From the NCBI GenBank assembly GCA_902772455.1, contig CACYAW010000001.1:159001-199148 (forward strand): a stretch of DNA of 40,148 nt, written 5' to 3'. This stretch comes from an uncultured Bacteroidales bacterium. GTDB lineage: Bacteria > Bacteroidota > Bacteroidia > Bacteroidales > Muribaculaceae. Shown here one piece after another: positions 8,632 through 16,711 of the stretch (positions are counted from its first letter, which is position 1; every line of letters begins with the position of its first letter). A program made the translations under genes and the position numbers. The notes under the pieces are model-generated. The model ran no database searches and was not told where the DNA came from. It worked only from the letters and a program-made list of their open reading frames with translations.

Positions 8632-10090
8632 TGCTCCTCACAGCGCTCTGCTGTGTGAAATCACAAAACATGCCGCAACCACTCCCGACAAGGTAGCCCT
8701 TGTCGATGGTGATTGTGCTGTTACTTATTCCCAACTGCTGGACCATGTTCGGCAGGCCGCTTGTTTCATGCAAACCAAGGGCCTGAAACATGGTGACCGC
8801 ATTGTGCTCACGGCCCAAAAGGAACTCCCGTTTGTTTATGACTACCTTGCTGCCCACCTGTTAGGTGTGGTTAACGTGGTGGTCGATGCCGCGTCACCCA
8901 GGGATCGCTTGGACTCTATTATCGGTGTCGTCAAGCCTGCTGCAATATTCGGCAATGGCACTCCTGATATCACGGATATTCCCTGCTATGATTTCCAGAA
9001 ACAGGATTCCACCTGCGGCGCGGCTCTGGAATTACCCCGATTGACTGCCGATGACGTGGCTGATGTGATGTTCACCACAGGGACAACCGGCGCCCCCAAG
9101 GGTGTTTGCCTCTCACATGCCAACATTGCCGGTTCGGCTGGCAATACTAACGGCTTTATCGGCATGACTGACCATGAAGTCGAGGCGCTAGCGCTCCCCT
9201 TGAGCCACTCGTTTGGGCTGGGACGTTTGCGTTGCGTTCTCATGGCTGGTTCGACACTGGTGCTCGTCAGCAACTTTGCTAACCTGAAGTCGTTCTTTAC
9301 CGTGTTGGATTCATATCATGCGACTGGCTTCGGTATGGTGCCTGCGGTGTGGCAATACATCAAGCGACTGAGCGGTAGACGCATCGCCCGCTTTGCTGAC
9401 CAAATACGGTATATCGAGATTGGCAGCGCACCGCTGCCCATTGAGGACAAGCGCTTGCTGCTTGAAATCTTCCCTAATACTAGACTGTGCATGCACTATG
9501 GCCTCACCGAGGCCTCACGAGCCATGTTCAGCGAGTTTCACGCTAATGTCGATAATCTGGAGACTGTTGGACGCCCTGCCTCGCCACTGGTCGAAGCCTG
9601 TGTGCTTGACGAAGAGGGTAATGCCTTGGCCGACGGCGTTGATGGTGAGATCTGCATTAGTGGCAATATGGTCACCCGTTCCTATTTCAACCCTGACGAT
9701 AATAAAGCCAGTTTCCATGGCAAGTGGTTCCGCACGGGGGATTGGGGGCATCGCGGCAGCGATGGCAATTTCTATTTAACGGGCCGTAAAAAGGAACTTA
9801 TCAATGTGGGCGGCGAGAAAGTCAGCCCCGCAACAATCGAGGATGCGATATGTTCGCTTGGTTACATAGCCGACTGTGCATGCATCGCTGTCCCTGATGC
9901 TAACGGCGTCTTGGGCGAGGTGCCCAAGGCTTATCTTGTACCCAAAGGCGAAAGGGTGGATATCGAAGTCATCAAGGGCGAGCTAGCCCACTTGTTACCG
10001 CCCCATGAATTGCCTGTCCAGTGGGAATGGATAGACCGTATTCCCCGAACGGCATCAGGCAAGATTCAACGACTAAAACTCAAACAATAA
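8624..10090 (+). CDS. Acyl-AMP ligase (AMP-dependent synthetase)
   Basis: An ANL-superfamily adenylating enzyme of 488 residues. It activates a carboxylic acid with ATP and transfers it to a thiol, most likely the phosphopantetheine arm of ACP-2, whose gene it overlaps. Visible motifs are the P-loop TTGTTGAPKG at 151-160, HYGLTEASR at 291-299, RTGDWG at 370-375, the hinge GRKKELINVGGEKVSP at 387-402 and the C-terminal catalytic Lys480 in SGKIQRLKL. All core motifs are present. I start at ATG 8624 because the TTG at 8597 lies inside the ACP gene. The acid cannot be predicted. KAS III follows three bases after the stop, which suggests the loaded acyl-ACP feeds condensation or transfer. Confidence 0.9.
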   Translation: MIDAPHSALLCEITKHAATTPDKVALVDGDCAVTYSQLLDHVRQAACFMQTKGLKHGDRIVLTAQKELPFVYDYLAAHLLGVVNVVVDAASPRDRLDSIIGVVKPAAIFGNGTPDITDIPCYDFQKQDSTCGAALELPRLTADDVADVMFTTGTTGAPKGVCLSHANIAGSAGNTNGFIGMTDHEVEALALPLSHSFGLGRLRCVLMAGSTLVLVSNFANLKSFFTVLDSYHATGFGMVPAVWQYIKRLSGRRIARFADQIRYIEIGSAPLPIEDKRLLLEIFPNTRLCMHYGLTEASRAMFSEFHANVDNLETVGRPASPLVEACVLDEEGNALADGVDGEICISGNMVTRSYFNPDDNKASFHGKWFRTGDWGHRGSDGNFYLTGRKKELINVGGEKVSPATIEDAICSLGYIADCACIAVPDANGVLGEVPKAYLVPKGERVDIEVIKGELAHLLPPHELPVQWEWIDRIPRTASGKIQRLKLKQ

Positions 10091-10093
10091 GAT

Positions 10094-11158
10094 ATGTCAC
10101 AACTCACGATTAACAATGTGCGCATCGCGGGCATGAGTGCCTGTGTGCCTTCAACTGTAGAGGATAACCGCACACTCCCCATCTACAAGGATGAGAATGA
10201 TGCCCTCAAGGTCATCGCCTCGACTGGCATTGAGCGTCATCACAAAGTGGAACCAGGAACAACCGCTTCTGACCTGACAGTCAAGGCTGTAGAACGATTG
10301 CTCGACGACATGGGGTGGGGACCCGAAGAGGTGGACTGCCTCGCCTATGTCTGCACTTCACGTGATTACATCGCACCTCAGACCGCTTGTGTGCTCCAGG
10401 ACCGATTGAAATTGCGCAGTGACTGCTGTGTCTTCGACCTGCCCTTCGGTTGCTCTGGATGGGTCTATGGCATGAGCATCGTTTCTTCGCTGATGTCTCA
10501 CGGTACATTTAAACGCGCCATCCTGGTGGCTGCCGAGACCAATACCCAGAACCGCAATCCGCGTGACACGACGGTGCGGCCCCTTTTCGGCGACGCTGCC
10601 ACAGCGACCGCTCTGGAGTTTGACCCTGACCGTTCCTGCCCCATGAATTTCATGTATGGTGTTGACGGTAGCGGCTTTGATGCCGTGTGGGCTCCTTACG
10701 GCGGCATTCGCAACCCCGTCACTCCTGAGGCCCTGGAAGAGAAAGAAGTCTCTCCTGGTGTATATCGCCGCGGCATTGACATGATTGTCAACGGCATGGA
10801 CGTCTTTGGCTTTGCCATCAAGCAGCCGCCTCGTTCGCTCAAGGAACTGATTGCCACTTTCAACATCGATGTGGATTCTGTTGACCTTTTGTTCCTGCAT
10901 CAGGCCAACAAATTCATTGACGAGAAGATCCGTAAGGCTGTCAAGATTCCACCCGAGAAAACTCCCTACTGTCTCGAAGAATACGGTAATGTGACCAGCG
11001 CGTCAATTCCGTTGACCATGGTGACACGTTGCCAGGAACAGCTTTCACAAGCCAAACCGAAGCATTGCTTGGCTTGCGGCTTTGGTGTGGGATTGGCATG
11101 GGCCAGCATGGAATTCTATGCCGGTGATGTGAAAATCAGTGACTTGGTAATCTATTAA
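10094..11158 (+). CDS. 3-oxoacyl-ACP synthase III-like enzyme (KAS III-A)
   Basis: A thiolase-fold enzyme of 354 residues with a complete FabH triad: Cys120 in PFGCSGWVYGM, His269 in FLHQANKFID and Asn299 in EYGNVTSASIPL. It would take an acyl group on Cys and either condense it with malonyl-ACP or, as some KAS III relatives do, transfer it to another acceptor. It is longer than housekeeping FabH (about 320-330 residues) and belongs with a second copy at 15261, sharing SACVP near the N-terminus and TASDL around residue 57. Located directly after the acyl-AMP ligase, it is the probable consumer of the ACP-bound acyl chain. It is part of the specialised pathway, not general fatty acid synthesis. 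Confidence 0.9.
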   Translation: MSQLTINNVRIAGMSACVPSTVEDNRTLPIYKDENDALKVIASTGIERHHKVEPGTTASDLTVKAVERLLDDMGWGPEEVDCLAYVCTSRDYIAPQTACVLQDRLKLRSDCCVFDLPFGCSGWVYGMSIVSSLMSHGTFKRAILVAAETNTQNRNPRDTTVRPLFGDAATATALEFDPDRSCPMNFMYGVDGSGFDAVWAPYGGIRNPVTPEALEEKEVSPGVYRRGIDMIVNGMDVFGFAIKQPPRSLKELIATFNIDVDSVDLLFLHQANKFIDEKIRKAVKIPPEKTPYCLEEYGNVTSASIPLTMVTRCQEQLSQAKPKHCLACGFGVGLAWASMEFYAGDVKISDLVIY

Positions 11159-11173
11159 AGTGATATCTTATTT

Positions 11174-12274
11174 ATGACTCAATACATCAACTCTAACAAG
11201 GAATATCATTGGGGTGACTGGTACTTCAAGAACCACGTCATGCCAGCCGAGTTCAACTACAAGGCTCACAAGAAGGAGATGTCTCCCTATTACGAGGACC
11301 GCGGCTTCAAGGTATCGATGATGTTCGATGACTACTTCTCCAGTCTTAACGGCATCCACAGTGACCGTTACCTGTCGATGGATGTGTACTACTTCTATGT
11401 GATACCGGCTCTCAATAGGCATGATTTCAAGGACGCTTATCTGGATAAGAATATCTACAGCGAGCTTTTCCCCAATGTCAAGCAACCAGTGACCATCGTC
11501 AAGAATATCCATGGCCATTACTATCGTTGTGGTGAGGAAATCTCACAAGATCAAGCAATTGAGGCAGTATGCGCCAGCGATAGCCAAATGATTATAAAGC
11601 CAACGGTTGAGACCTGCAACGGAGAAGGCGTTGAGCAGATCCGGGAGTGTGACGCAGCAAGCCTTAAGGCGCTGTTTGACCAATATGCCATTAACTTCAT
11701 CGTTCAGGAGAAGGTGCAGCAGCACCCTGATTTGCAGCAGGTGAACCCCACATCGCTCAATTCCATGAGGTTATATACCTATCGTAGGCTTGACGGCAGC
11801 TATGAGTATCTGTATCCGTTCGCGCACATGCGCTTTGGCGGCAAGGGTGCCATCAAGGATAACGTGTCACAGGGTGGTGGCACTTGCCTGATTAATGCCG
11901 ACGGATCGGTTGACGATAAAGTTTACCGTTTCAAGAACATGGAAGTTTCATCGCTCAAGCAGGAAACCGGTATTGAGGGCCTTGTCGTTCCTCATTACGA
12001 TAAGGTGATTGAAACTCTTCTTGCGATGCATCGCCGTTTGCCTTATTTCGACTTTGTGGGTTGGGATGTCACTGTCCTGCCCGATGGTGAGCCATTGCTC
12101 ATCGAATTTAACCTCGTTCCAAGTGTCGAGGGGCCCCAAATGATGGCTGGACCCATGTTTGGCACCTATCTTGATGAAGTGATTGACCGTGCCCGTCAAG
12201 TTGAATGTACCCGAATGCAGACCTTCAAAAAGGTGTTCTCCAAGGAAATGACCTTTTATTTGCACATGCAGTGA
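11174..12274 (+). CDS. Sugar-transfer-associated ATP-grasp protein
   Basis: A 366-residue protein that fits the ATP-grasp group found in polysaccharide loci. A putative ATP-binding Lys142 lies in IIKPTVETCNGEGV; the metal-binding acidic residues are Asp298 in FVGWDVTVLPDG and Glu311/Asn313 in LLIEFNLVPS. ATP-grasp enzymes join a carboxylate to an amine or thiol through an acyl phosphate. In this setting it could attach an amino acid or other acid to an amino sugar or carrier; that is inference. It begins 15 bases after KAS III-A. The N-terminal 100 residues are aromatic-rich and I do not recognise a domain there. Confidence 0.75.
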   Translation: MTQYINSNKEYHWGDWYFKNHVMPAEFNYKAHKKEMSPYYEDRGFKVSMMFDDYFSSLNGIHSDRYLSMDVYYFYVIPALNRHDFKDAYLDKNIYSELFPNVKQPVTIVKNIHGHYYRCGEEISQDQAIEAVCASDSQMIIKPTVETCNGEGVEQIRECDAASLKALFDQYAINFIVQEKVQQHPDLQQVNPTSLNSMRLYTYRRLDGSYEYLYPFAHMRFGGKGAIKDNVSQGGGTCLINADGSVDDKVYRFKNMEVSSLKQETGIEGLVVPHYDKVIETLLAMHRRLPYFDFVGWDVTVLPDGEPLLIEFNLVPSVEGPQMMAGPMFGTYLDEVIDRARQVECTRMQTFKKVFSKEMTFYLHMQ

Positions 12275-12323
12275 AGTCTCGGGGCAATTTTTGGCACATT
12301 TTATCCGTTATTATTAAGTAAAG

Positions 12324-12914
12324 ATGGAGATATGGCAAGTCGTGAATACGGTTTTCAACTCATGCAGCTATGTCCTGACTCAGGATGGCGCTTCATGGAT
12401 TGTAGACTGTGGTGATGTGGACTTGTTGTTGCCCCTCATCGGTGGGCGGTTGAAGGGGGTGATGATTACTCATTCCCACTTTGACCACATCTATGGATTA
12501 AACCACCTGTTATCACTGTTCCCCGGAATTCCCGTCTTGACTAATGAGTACGGACGAGAAGGGTTGCTGAGTGATAAACTGAATTTTTCGAGGTACCACG
12601 AGACACCGTTCATCCTTGACACGCCTGAAGTGATCAGGATAGTGGATGACTGTGAATGTGTTAACCTCTTTGATGGTGTTGATGTCCAGGCGATATATAC
12701 GCCAGGCCACAGTCCCTGCTGCGTGACATGGAAAGTGGGCGAAGAGGCACTGTTCACGGGTGACAGTTTTATTCCCGGATTGAAGACAGTGACCAATTTC
12801 CCGCATTCCGACAGACGACAGGCACAGCTCAGCCGGGAATACATACTCCAGCTGGCCGAGCATGCCGTCATCTATCCCGGGCATCCGTCACCTATTGAGA
12901 GTGAAAATGAATAA
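12324..12914 (+). CDS. Metallo-beta-lactamase fold hydrolase
   Basis: A small single-domain metallohydrolase of 196 residues. The di-metal site is complete: His50-x-His52-x-Asp54-His55 in THSHFDHIYG, His129 in YTPGHSPCC, Asp147 in FTGDSFIPG and His187 in IYPGHPSP. Glyoxalase II-type members hydrolyse thioesters, so release or proofreading of an acyl group from one of the carrier proteins is a reasonable guess; other ester or lactone substrates are possible. It lies between the ATP-grasp gene (49 bases upstream) and the sugar aminotransferase (17 bases downstream). No signal peptide, so it is cytoplasmic. Confidence 0.85.
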   Translation: MEIWQVVNTVFNSCSYVLTQDGASWIVDCGDVDLLLPLIGGRLKGVMITHSHFDHIYGLNHLLSLFPGIPVLTNEYGREGLLSDKLNFSRYHETPFILDTPEVIRIVDDCECVNLFDGVDVQAIYTPGHSPCCVTWKVGEEALFTGDSFIPGLKTVTNFPHSDRRQAQLSREYILQLAEHAVIYPGHPSPIESENE

Positions 12915-12931
12915 AACTAAATAATTGATAT

Positions 12932-14074
12932 ATGGCTAACAACAAGATTTTGTTATGTCTTGCTCACATGAGCGGCCAAGAAATGAAGTATATCCAAGAG
13001 GCTTTTGACACCAATTGGGTAGTGCCACTTGGCCCTAACGTTAACGCGTTTGAAGAAGACCTTGAGAAACTGTGCGGCCAGGACAAGCGTGTTGTCGCCC
13101 TCAGTTCTGGAACGGCAGCCATTCATTTGGCGCTTGTTAAGCTGGGTGTCGGTCGGGATGATGAGGTGATCTGCCAGTCCATGACTTTCTCGGCCAGTGC
13201 CAACCCGGTGACTTATCAAGGCGGTATTCCAGTGTTTGTCGATAGCGAACCCGATACATGGAATATCGATCCCAATCTGCTCGAGGATGCCATTAAGGAC
13301 CGTATTGCCAAGACGGGCCGCAAACCCAAGGCCATCATTCCGGTATATCTTTACGGTATGCCTGCCAAGATTGATGACATCATGGAGATTGCCCGCCGCT
13401 ATGAGATTCCTGTGGTAGAGGATTCGGCTGAAGCTTTTGGCTCACGGTATCGCGGCCAGTTGTGCGGCACCTTTGGCGACTTCGGTATCATGAGTTTTAA
13501 CGGCAACAAGATGATTACCACCAGTGGCGGTGGCGCGCTCATCTGTCCTGATGATGAGGCCAAAAAGAAAATCATGTTCTATGCCACACAGTCGCGCGAA
13601 CCCATGCCCTATTACCTTCACAAGGAAATCGGGTACAATTACCGCATGAGTAACATCTGTGCGGGCATTGGCCGTGGACAGATGACTGTTTTTGAGGAAC
13701 ATCTGGCTCACCACCAGCACTTGTGTGACCGTTACGTGGAGTTGTTTGCCGATGTTGATGGCATTGATGTCCACACCAACTTCGACGAGCGTTCCGACAG
13801 TAACTACTGGCTCAACACCATTCTCATCGATCCTGCAAAGACAGGTACCGATTATGAGACCGTGCGCCAGCATCTGGATTCATGCAATATCGAGTCGCGT
13901 CCCTTGTGGAAGCCCATGCACACCCAGCCTGTGTTCTCGGGTGCGCCGGCCTATGTGAATGGTGTGAGTGAGCACCTGTTCTCGATGGGACTGTGTTTGC
14001 CCAGCGGACCTTGGGTCAGCGACGAGGACGTTGAGCGTGTAGCCCGCGAGATAATCGCATGCTGCAAGAAGTGA
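12932..14074 (+). CDS. DegT/DnrJ/EryC1 family sugar aminotransferase
   Basis: A PLP-dependent aminotransferase of 380 residues, a typical family length. It has SSGTAA at 58-63 (phosphate-binding region), VVEDSAEAFG with Asp164 contacting the pyridine nitrogen, and Lys193 in FNGNKMITTSGGG, the Schiff-base lysine. PglE-like members convert UDP-4-keto-6-deoxy-GlcNAc to the 4-amino sugar, using glutamate. The NeuD-like acyltransferase 35 bases downstream fits N-acylation of that amino group. The matching UDP-sugar 4,6-dehydratase is not in this window. Other 3- or 4-amino sugars cannot be excluded. Confidence 0.9.
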   Translation: MANNKILLCLAHMSGQEMKYIQEAFDTNWVVPLGPNVNAFEEDLEKLCGQDKRVVALSSGTAAIHLALVKLGVGRDDEVICQSMTFSASANPVTYQGGIPVFVDSEPDTWNIDPNLLEDAIKDRIAKTGRKPKAIIPVYLYGMPAKIDDIMEIARRYEIPVVEDSAEAFGSRYRGQLCGTFGDFGIMSFNGNKMITTSGGGALICPDDEAKKKIMFYATQSREPMPYYLHKEIGYNYRMSNICAGIGRGQMTVFEEHLAHHQHLCDRYVELFADVDGIDVHTNFDERSDSNYWLNTILIDPAKTGTDYETVRQHLDSCNIESRPLWKPMHTQPVFSGAPAYVNGVSEHLFSMGLCLPSGPWVSDEDVERVAREIIACCKK

Positions 14075-14109
14075 GAATAAAATCAATATTGACCAAAATA
14101 GTTAAGAGT

Positions 14110-14751
14110 ATGAATATCGCTATCTATGGAGCTGGAGGCTTTGGCAAGGAAGTGGCCTGTCTCATCGACAGGATTAACGCCAATGGCGGTGACTGGAATC
14201 TGATAGGCTTCTTTGATGACTCCAAACCCAAGGGGATGGCCGTGTCGTGCTATGGAACGGTGGTCGGTGGCATGGACTTGCTGTCCAGCTACGAAGAGCC
14301 CCTGGCCATTGCCATCGCCATCAACGATAATAAGACGGTGAAACGAATTCGTGAGAGCATCAACAATCCTCATATCGTTTTCCCGAACCTGATAGACCCG
14401 TCACTGTTTCTTGTTGATGAAAGAACAGTGAAAATGGGCGAGGGTAATATTATCCAGAATGACTGCATGATCTCTTGTGATGTAACGATTGGCAACTTCA
14501 ACCTCATCAACGATCACGTTGTGGTGGGTCATGACAATGCCATCGGCAACTTCAACGGCCTCATGCCGGGTGCCCATTTATCGGGCGGCATCACCATTGG
14601 AGACAACAACTTGCTGGGTGTGGCCAGTGTGGTCCTTCAGGGGATGACCATTGGCAACGGCGTTACCTTGGGAGCCAACAGTGTGCTCATGACGCCCCCA
14701 CGTGACAATGCCACCTATCTGGGCGTTCCGGCCAAGAGATTTGACTTCTGA
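14110..14751 (+). CDS. NeuD/PglD-like sugar N-acyltransferase
   Basis: A 213-residue acyltransferase with the N-terminal sugar-nucleotide domain (IAIYGAGGFGKEV) and a C-terminal hexapeptide beta-helix with the histidine of VGHDNAIGN as likely general base, ending GVPAKRFDF. It is related throughout to the second half of the fused protein at 6003-7265, with about half of residues identical by eye. I start at ATG 14110; the ATG at 14059 lies inside the aminotransferase gene and would add 17 unrelated residues. It should acylate the amino sugar made by the preceding aminotransferase. Because an ACP and a KAS III follow, the donor may be an acyl-ACP rather than acetyl-CoA (inference). Confidence 0.87.
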   Translation: MNIAIYGAGGFGKEVACLIDRINANGGDWNLIGFFDDSKPKGMAVSCYGTVVGGMDLLSSYEEPLAIAIAINDNKTVKRIRESINNPHIVFPNLIDPSLFLVDERTVKMGEGNIIQNDCMISCDVTIGNFNLINDHVVVGHDNAIGNFNGLMPGAHLSGGITIGDNNLLGVASVVLQGMTIGNGVTLGANSVLMTPPRDNATYLGVPAKRFDF

Positions 14752-14839
14752 CCACCTTTCAATAGGGACTTTAGTGTACAATCTGATAAAATTGTACTGT
14801 AAAAATGCGCAAGAAAGTGCGGAATTAAGTTTTTTTGTG

Positions 14840-14847
14840 TAATTTTG
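14840..14847 (+). promoter_or_regulatory. Putative promoter -7 element before ACP-3
   Basis: TAATTTTG matches TAnnTTTG, 48 bases before the ACP start at 14895. No good TTTG is found 19-21 bases upstream, so this is a half-match. Its position mirrors the full promoter before ACP-1 at 8045-8076. Confidence 0.5.
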
Positions 14848-14894
14848 CACGCCGTTAAAATAACTTCGGCTTTTTTGCGTTATAAATACAGTCG

Positions 14895-15137
14895 ATGGAC
14901 ATTAAACGATTCATAGAAAATTTCGCAGATCTGTTCGATGAAACAGATCCCGCTACTATATCGGCCGCTACCAAGTTCAAGGAACTTGATGAGTGGTCCT
15001 CCCTTGTCGCATTATCTGTCATTGCGATGGTTGACGAAGAGTATGATGTGGAATTCCGTGGTGATGATATCAGAGGAAGCAGCACGGTAGAAGACTTATA
15101 CAAGATTGTCAACAACAGGGTGATGTCATTTAGCTGA
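14895..15137 (+). CDS. Acyl carrier protein (ACP-3)
   Basis: An 80-residue ACP closely related to ACP-1 at 8137. Both start with a hydrophobic FIENFA helix, have the phosphopantetheine serine at Ser36 in DEWSSL, and continue ALSVIAMVD and EYDV. As in ACP-1 the residue before the serine is Ser instead of Asp. It is separated by 143 bases from the acyltransferase upstream and by 123 bases from KAS III-B downstream. It likely carries the acyl group used by the NeuD-like protein or KAS III-B. Confidence 0.92.
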   Translation: MDIKRFIENFADLFDETDPATISAATKFKELDEWSSLVALSVIAMVDEEYDVEFRGDDIRGSSTVEDLYKIVNNRVMSFS

Positions 15138-15168
15138 AAATCATAGCTTTTCCTTACAATCTCCATTA

Positions 15169-15188
15169 CTCCACTTCAATTAGTGGAG
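15169..15188 (+). other. Hairpin between ACP-3 and KAS III-B
   Basis: CTCCACT (15169-15175) pairs with AGTGGAG (15182-15188) around a six-base loop. There is no T-tract, so it is not an ordinary terminator. It may set message stability or the ACP to KAS III expression ratio; function unknown. Confidence 0.45.
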
Positions 15189-15260
15189 GTGATTATTTGC
15201 ATCGGCCTACTTGATAGGCACTATTTCCACTCTTTTTTGGGGCTAACGCCCTCCCGTTTT

Positions 15261-16310
15261 ATGGCTACAATTACATTTCATGGAGTCGGCATCAAGGCTT
15301 TAAGCGCTTGTGTGCCCCCAGAGGTCGTCTATAACCGTGACCTCGGCTACCTCATTCCCGAAGAAGAAATTGACAAGACCATCAACAATATCGGTATCGA
15401 GCAACGGCGAATCGCCGCCCCCGATGTCACTGCCAGCGATTTGTGCTATAAGGCTGCTGTGCAATTGATGGAAGATAATGGTATTGATCCTTCCAGCATC
15501 GATGTGCTCTTGTTTATGAGTCAAACGCCCGATTACCGCATTCCCGCCACCTCCTGCCTGTTGCAGCATCGGCTGGGACTGCCGCGTGAGACGATGTGTT
15601 TTGACATCTCGCTGGGCTGCTCAGGTTATCTGTTTGCGTTGAGTACAGCGTTTGCCTATGCCTCGATGCAAGGTGTGAACCGCGTGCTGCTGCTCGATGG
15701 AGAGACGTTTTCCAAGATAGTCAACCGCCGTGATAAGGTGGATTGGCCCCTCTATGGCGACGCTGGCACGGCAACCCTGGTCGAGAAGGGAGACTATGGC
15801 GAGTCAACGTTCATGCTCAATACCGATGGCAGTGGGGAGGAAGTGCTCAAGATACGTGCCGGCATGCGTCATCCCATCACTCCCGATTCTTGTGTGGAAC
15901 GGGAATGGGAAGACGGCAGCATTCGCTCTGATCTCGAGGTCTTTATGGATGGCATGGACGTCTTTAATTTTGCCATCAGTAAAGTGCCCAAGAGTATCAA
16001 GCAACTGCTCAAGGAGACCGACCATACCATCGAAGATGTGGATTATCTGATTTTCCACCAGGCCAATCGCTTCATGATGGACTTCTTTGTCAAGAAGCTC
16101 AAAATTGCTCCTGACCATGTGCCTTATTGCATCAATAGGTATGGCAATACCAGCAGCGCGTCGGTTCCCCTGACCGTCTCCAGCGAGTTGGCCGGGAAAC
16201 TCGGCGGTGAGCACACGGCAGTGATGAGCGCCTTTGGCGCGGGCTTGAGTTGGGGCTCGGTCATCATGCAGATGCGTGACTGTAACGTCTCTCCCGTTAT
16301 TGAGTATTGA
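15261..16310 (+). CDS. 3-oxoacyl-ACP synthase III-like enzyme (KAS III-B)
   Basis: A 349-residue thiolase-fold enzyme, second of its type in the locus. The catalytic residues are Cys120 in SLGCSGYLFAL, His266 in IFHQANRFMMD and Asn296 in RYGNTSSASVPL, all intact. I start at ATG 15261; the GTG at 15183 would add 26 residues that do not resemble the family and lies in the hairpin. It shares layout with KAS III-A, including SACVP near the start and TASDL, but the two are clearly diverged and so probably handle different acyl groups. Its stop shares a base with the ATG of the VOC protein (TGATG). Confidence 0.9.
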   Translation: MATITFHGVGIKALSACVPPEVVYNRDLGYLIPEEEIDKTINNIGIEQRRIAAPDVTASDLCYKAAVQLMEDNGIDPSSIDVLLFMSQTPDYRIPATSCLLQHRLGLPRETMCFDISLGCSGYLFALSTAFAYASMQGVNRVLLLDGETFSKIVNRRDKVDWPLYGDAGTATLVEKGDYGESTFMLNTDGSGEEVLKIRAGMRHPITPDSCVEREWEDGSIRSDLEVFMDGMDVFNFAISKVPKSIKQLLKETDHTIEDVDYLIFHQANRFMMDFFVKKLKIAPDHVPYCINRYGNTSSASVPLTVSSELAGKLGGEHTAVMSAFGAGLSWGSVIMQMRDCNVSPVIEY

Positions 16311-16711
16311 TGCTTACCTTTCATCACATCGGCATCGCTTGCCGGGACATTGAAAAGACCAAGGCATTCTACCTGCAGCAGGGATACACGGCAACGCCAA
16401 CAGTCGATGATCCCTTGCAGCATGTGCGCATCTCTTTCCTGAACAAGGAGGGTGCCCCCCGGTTGGAATTACTGGAACCCCTAGACGAACAGAATCCTGT
16501 GGCGCGCACCCTTGCTACGGCAGGTGTGACGCCTTACCACATGTGCTACGAGGTGCGTGACCTGGAAAGCGCCATTGCCGAGTTGCGCACACAGCGTTTC
16601 CTTCTCGTCAATGGTCCTGTCCCTGCCTGTGCTTTGGAAAACAGGCGGATAGCTTTCATGTTCCAGAAAAACACAGGGCTTATCGAACTGGTTGAGTCCC
16701 ATTCACCATGA
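16310..16711 (+). CDS. VOC family protein, methylmalonyl-CoA epimerase-like
   Basis: A 133-residue vicinal-oxygen-chelate protein with two beta-alpha-beta-beta-beta halves. HHIGIACRDIEKTKAFY at the N-terminus, PYHMCYEV in the middle and GLIELVE near the end fit the metal-ligand positions of the methylmalonyl-CoA epimerase and glyoxalase I group. Overlap with KAS III-B by one base and with the following glycosyltransferase by four bases puts it firmly in the acyl-sugar operon. It might epimerise or otherwise process an acyl thioester with a stereocentre next to the carbonyl; this role is inferred. The ATG at 16310 is preferred to the TTG at 16307. Confidence 0.78.
   Translation: MLTFHHIGIACRDIEKTKAFYLQQGYTATPTVDDPLQHVRISFLNKEGAPRLELLEPLDEQNPVARTLATAGVTPYHMCYEVRDLESAIAELRTQRFLLVNGPVPACALENRRIAFMFQKNTGLIELVESHSP

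Noticed and set aside
15183-15260. Longer start (GTG) for KAS III-B
   Set aside because: The added 26 residues lie over a hairpin and do not resemble KAS III N-termini; ATG 15261 gives the standard beginning.
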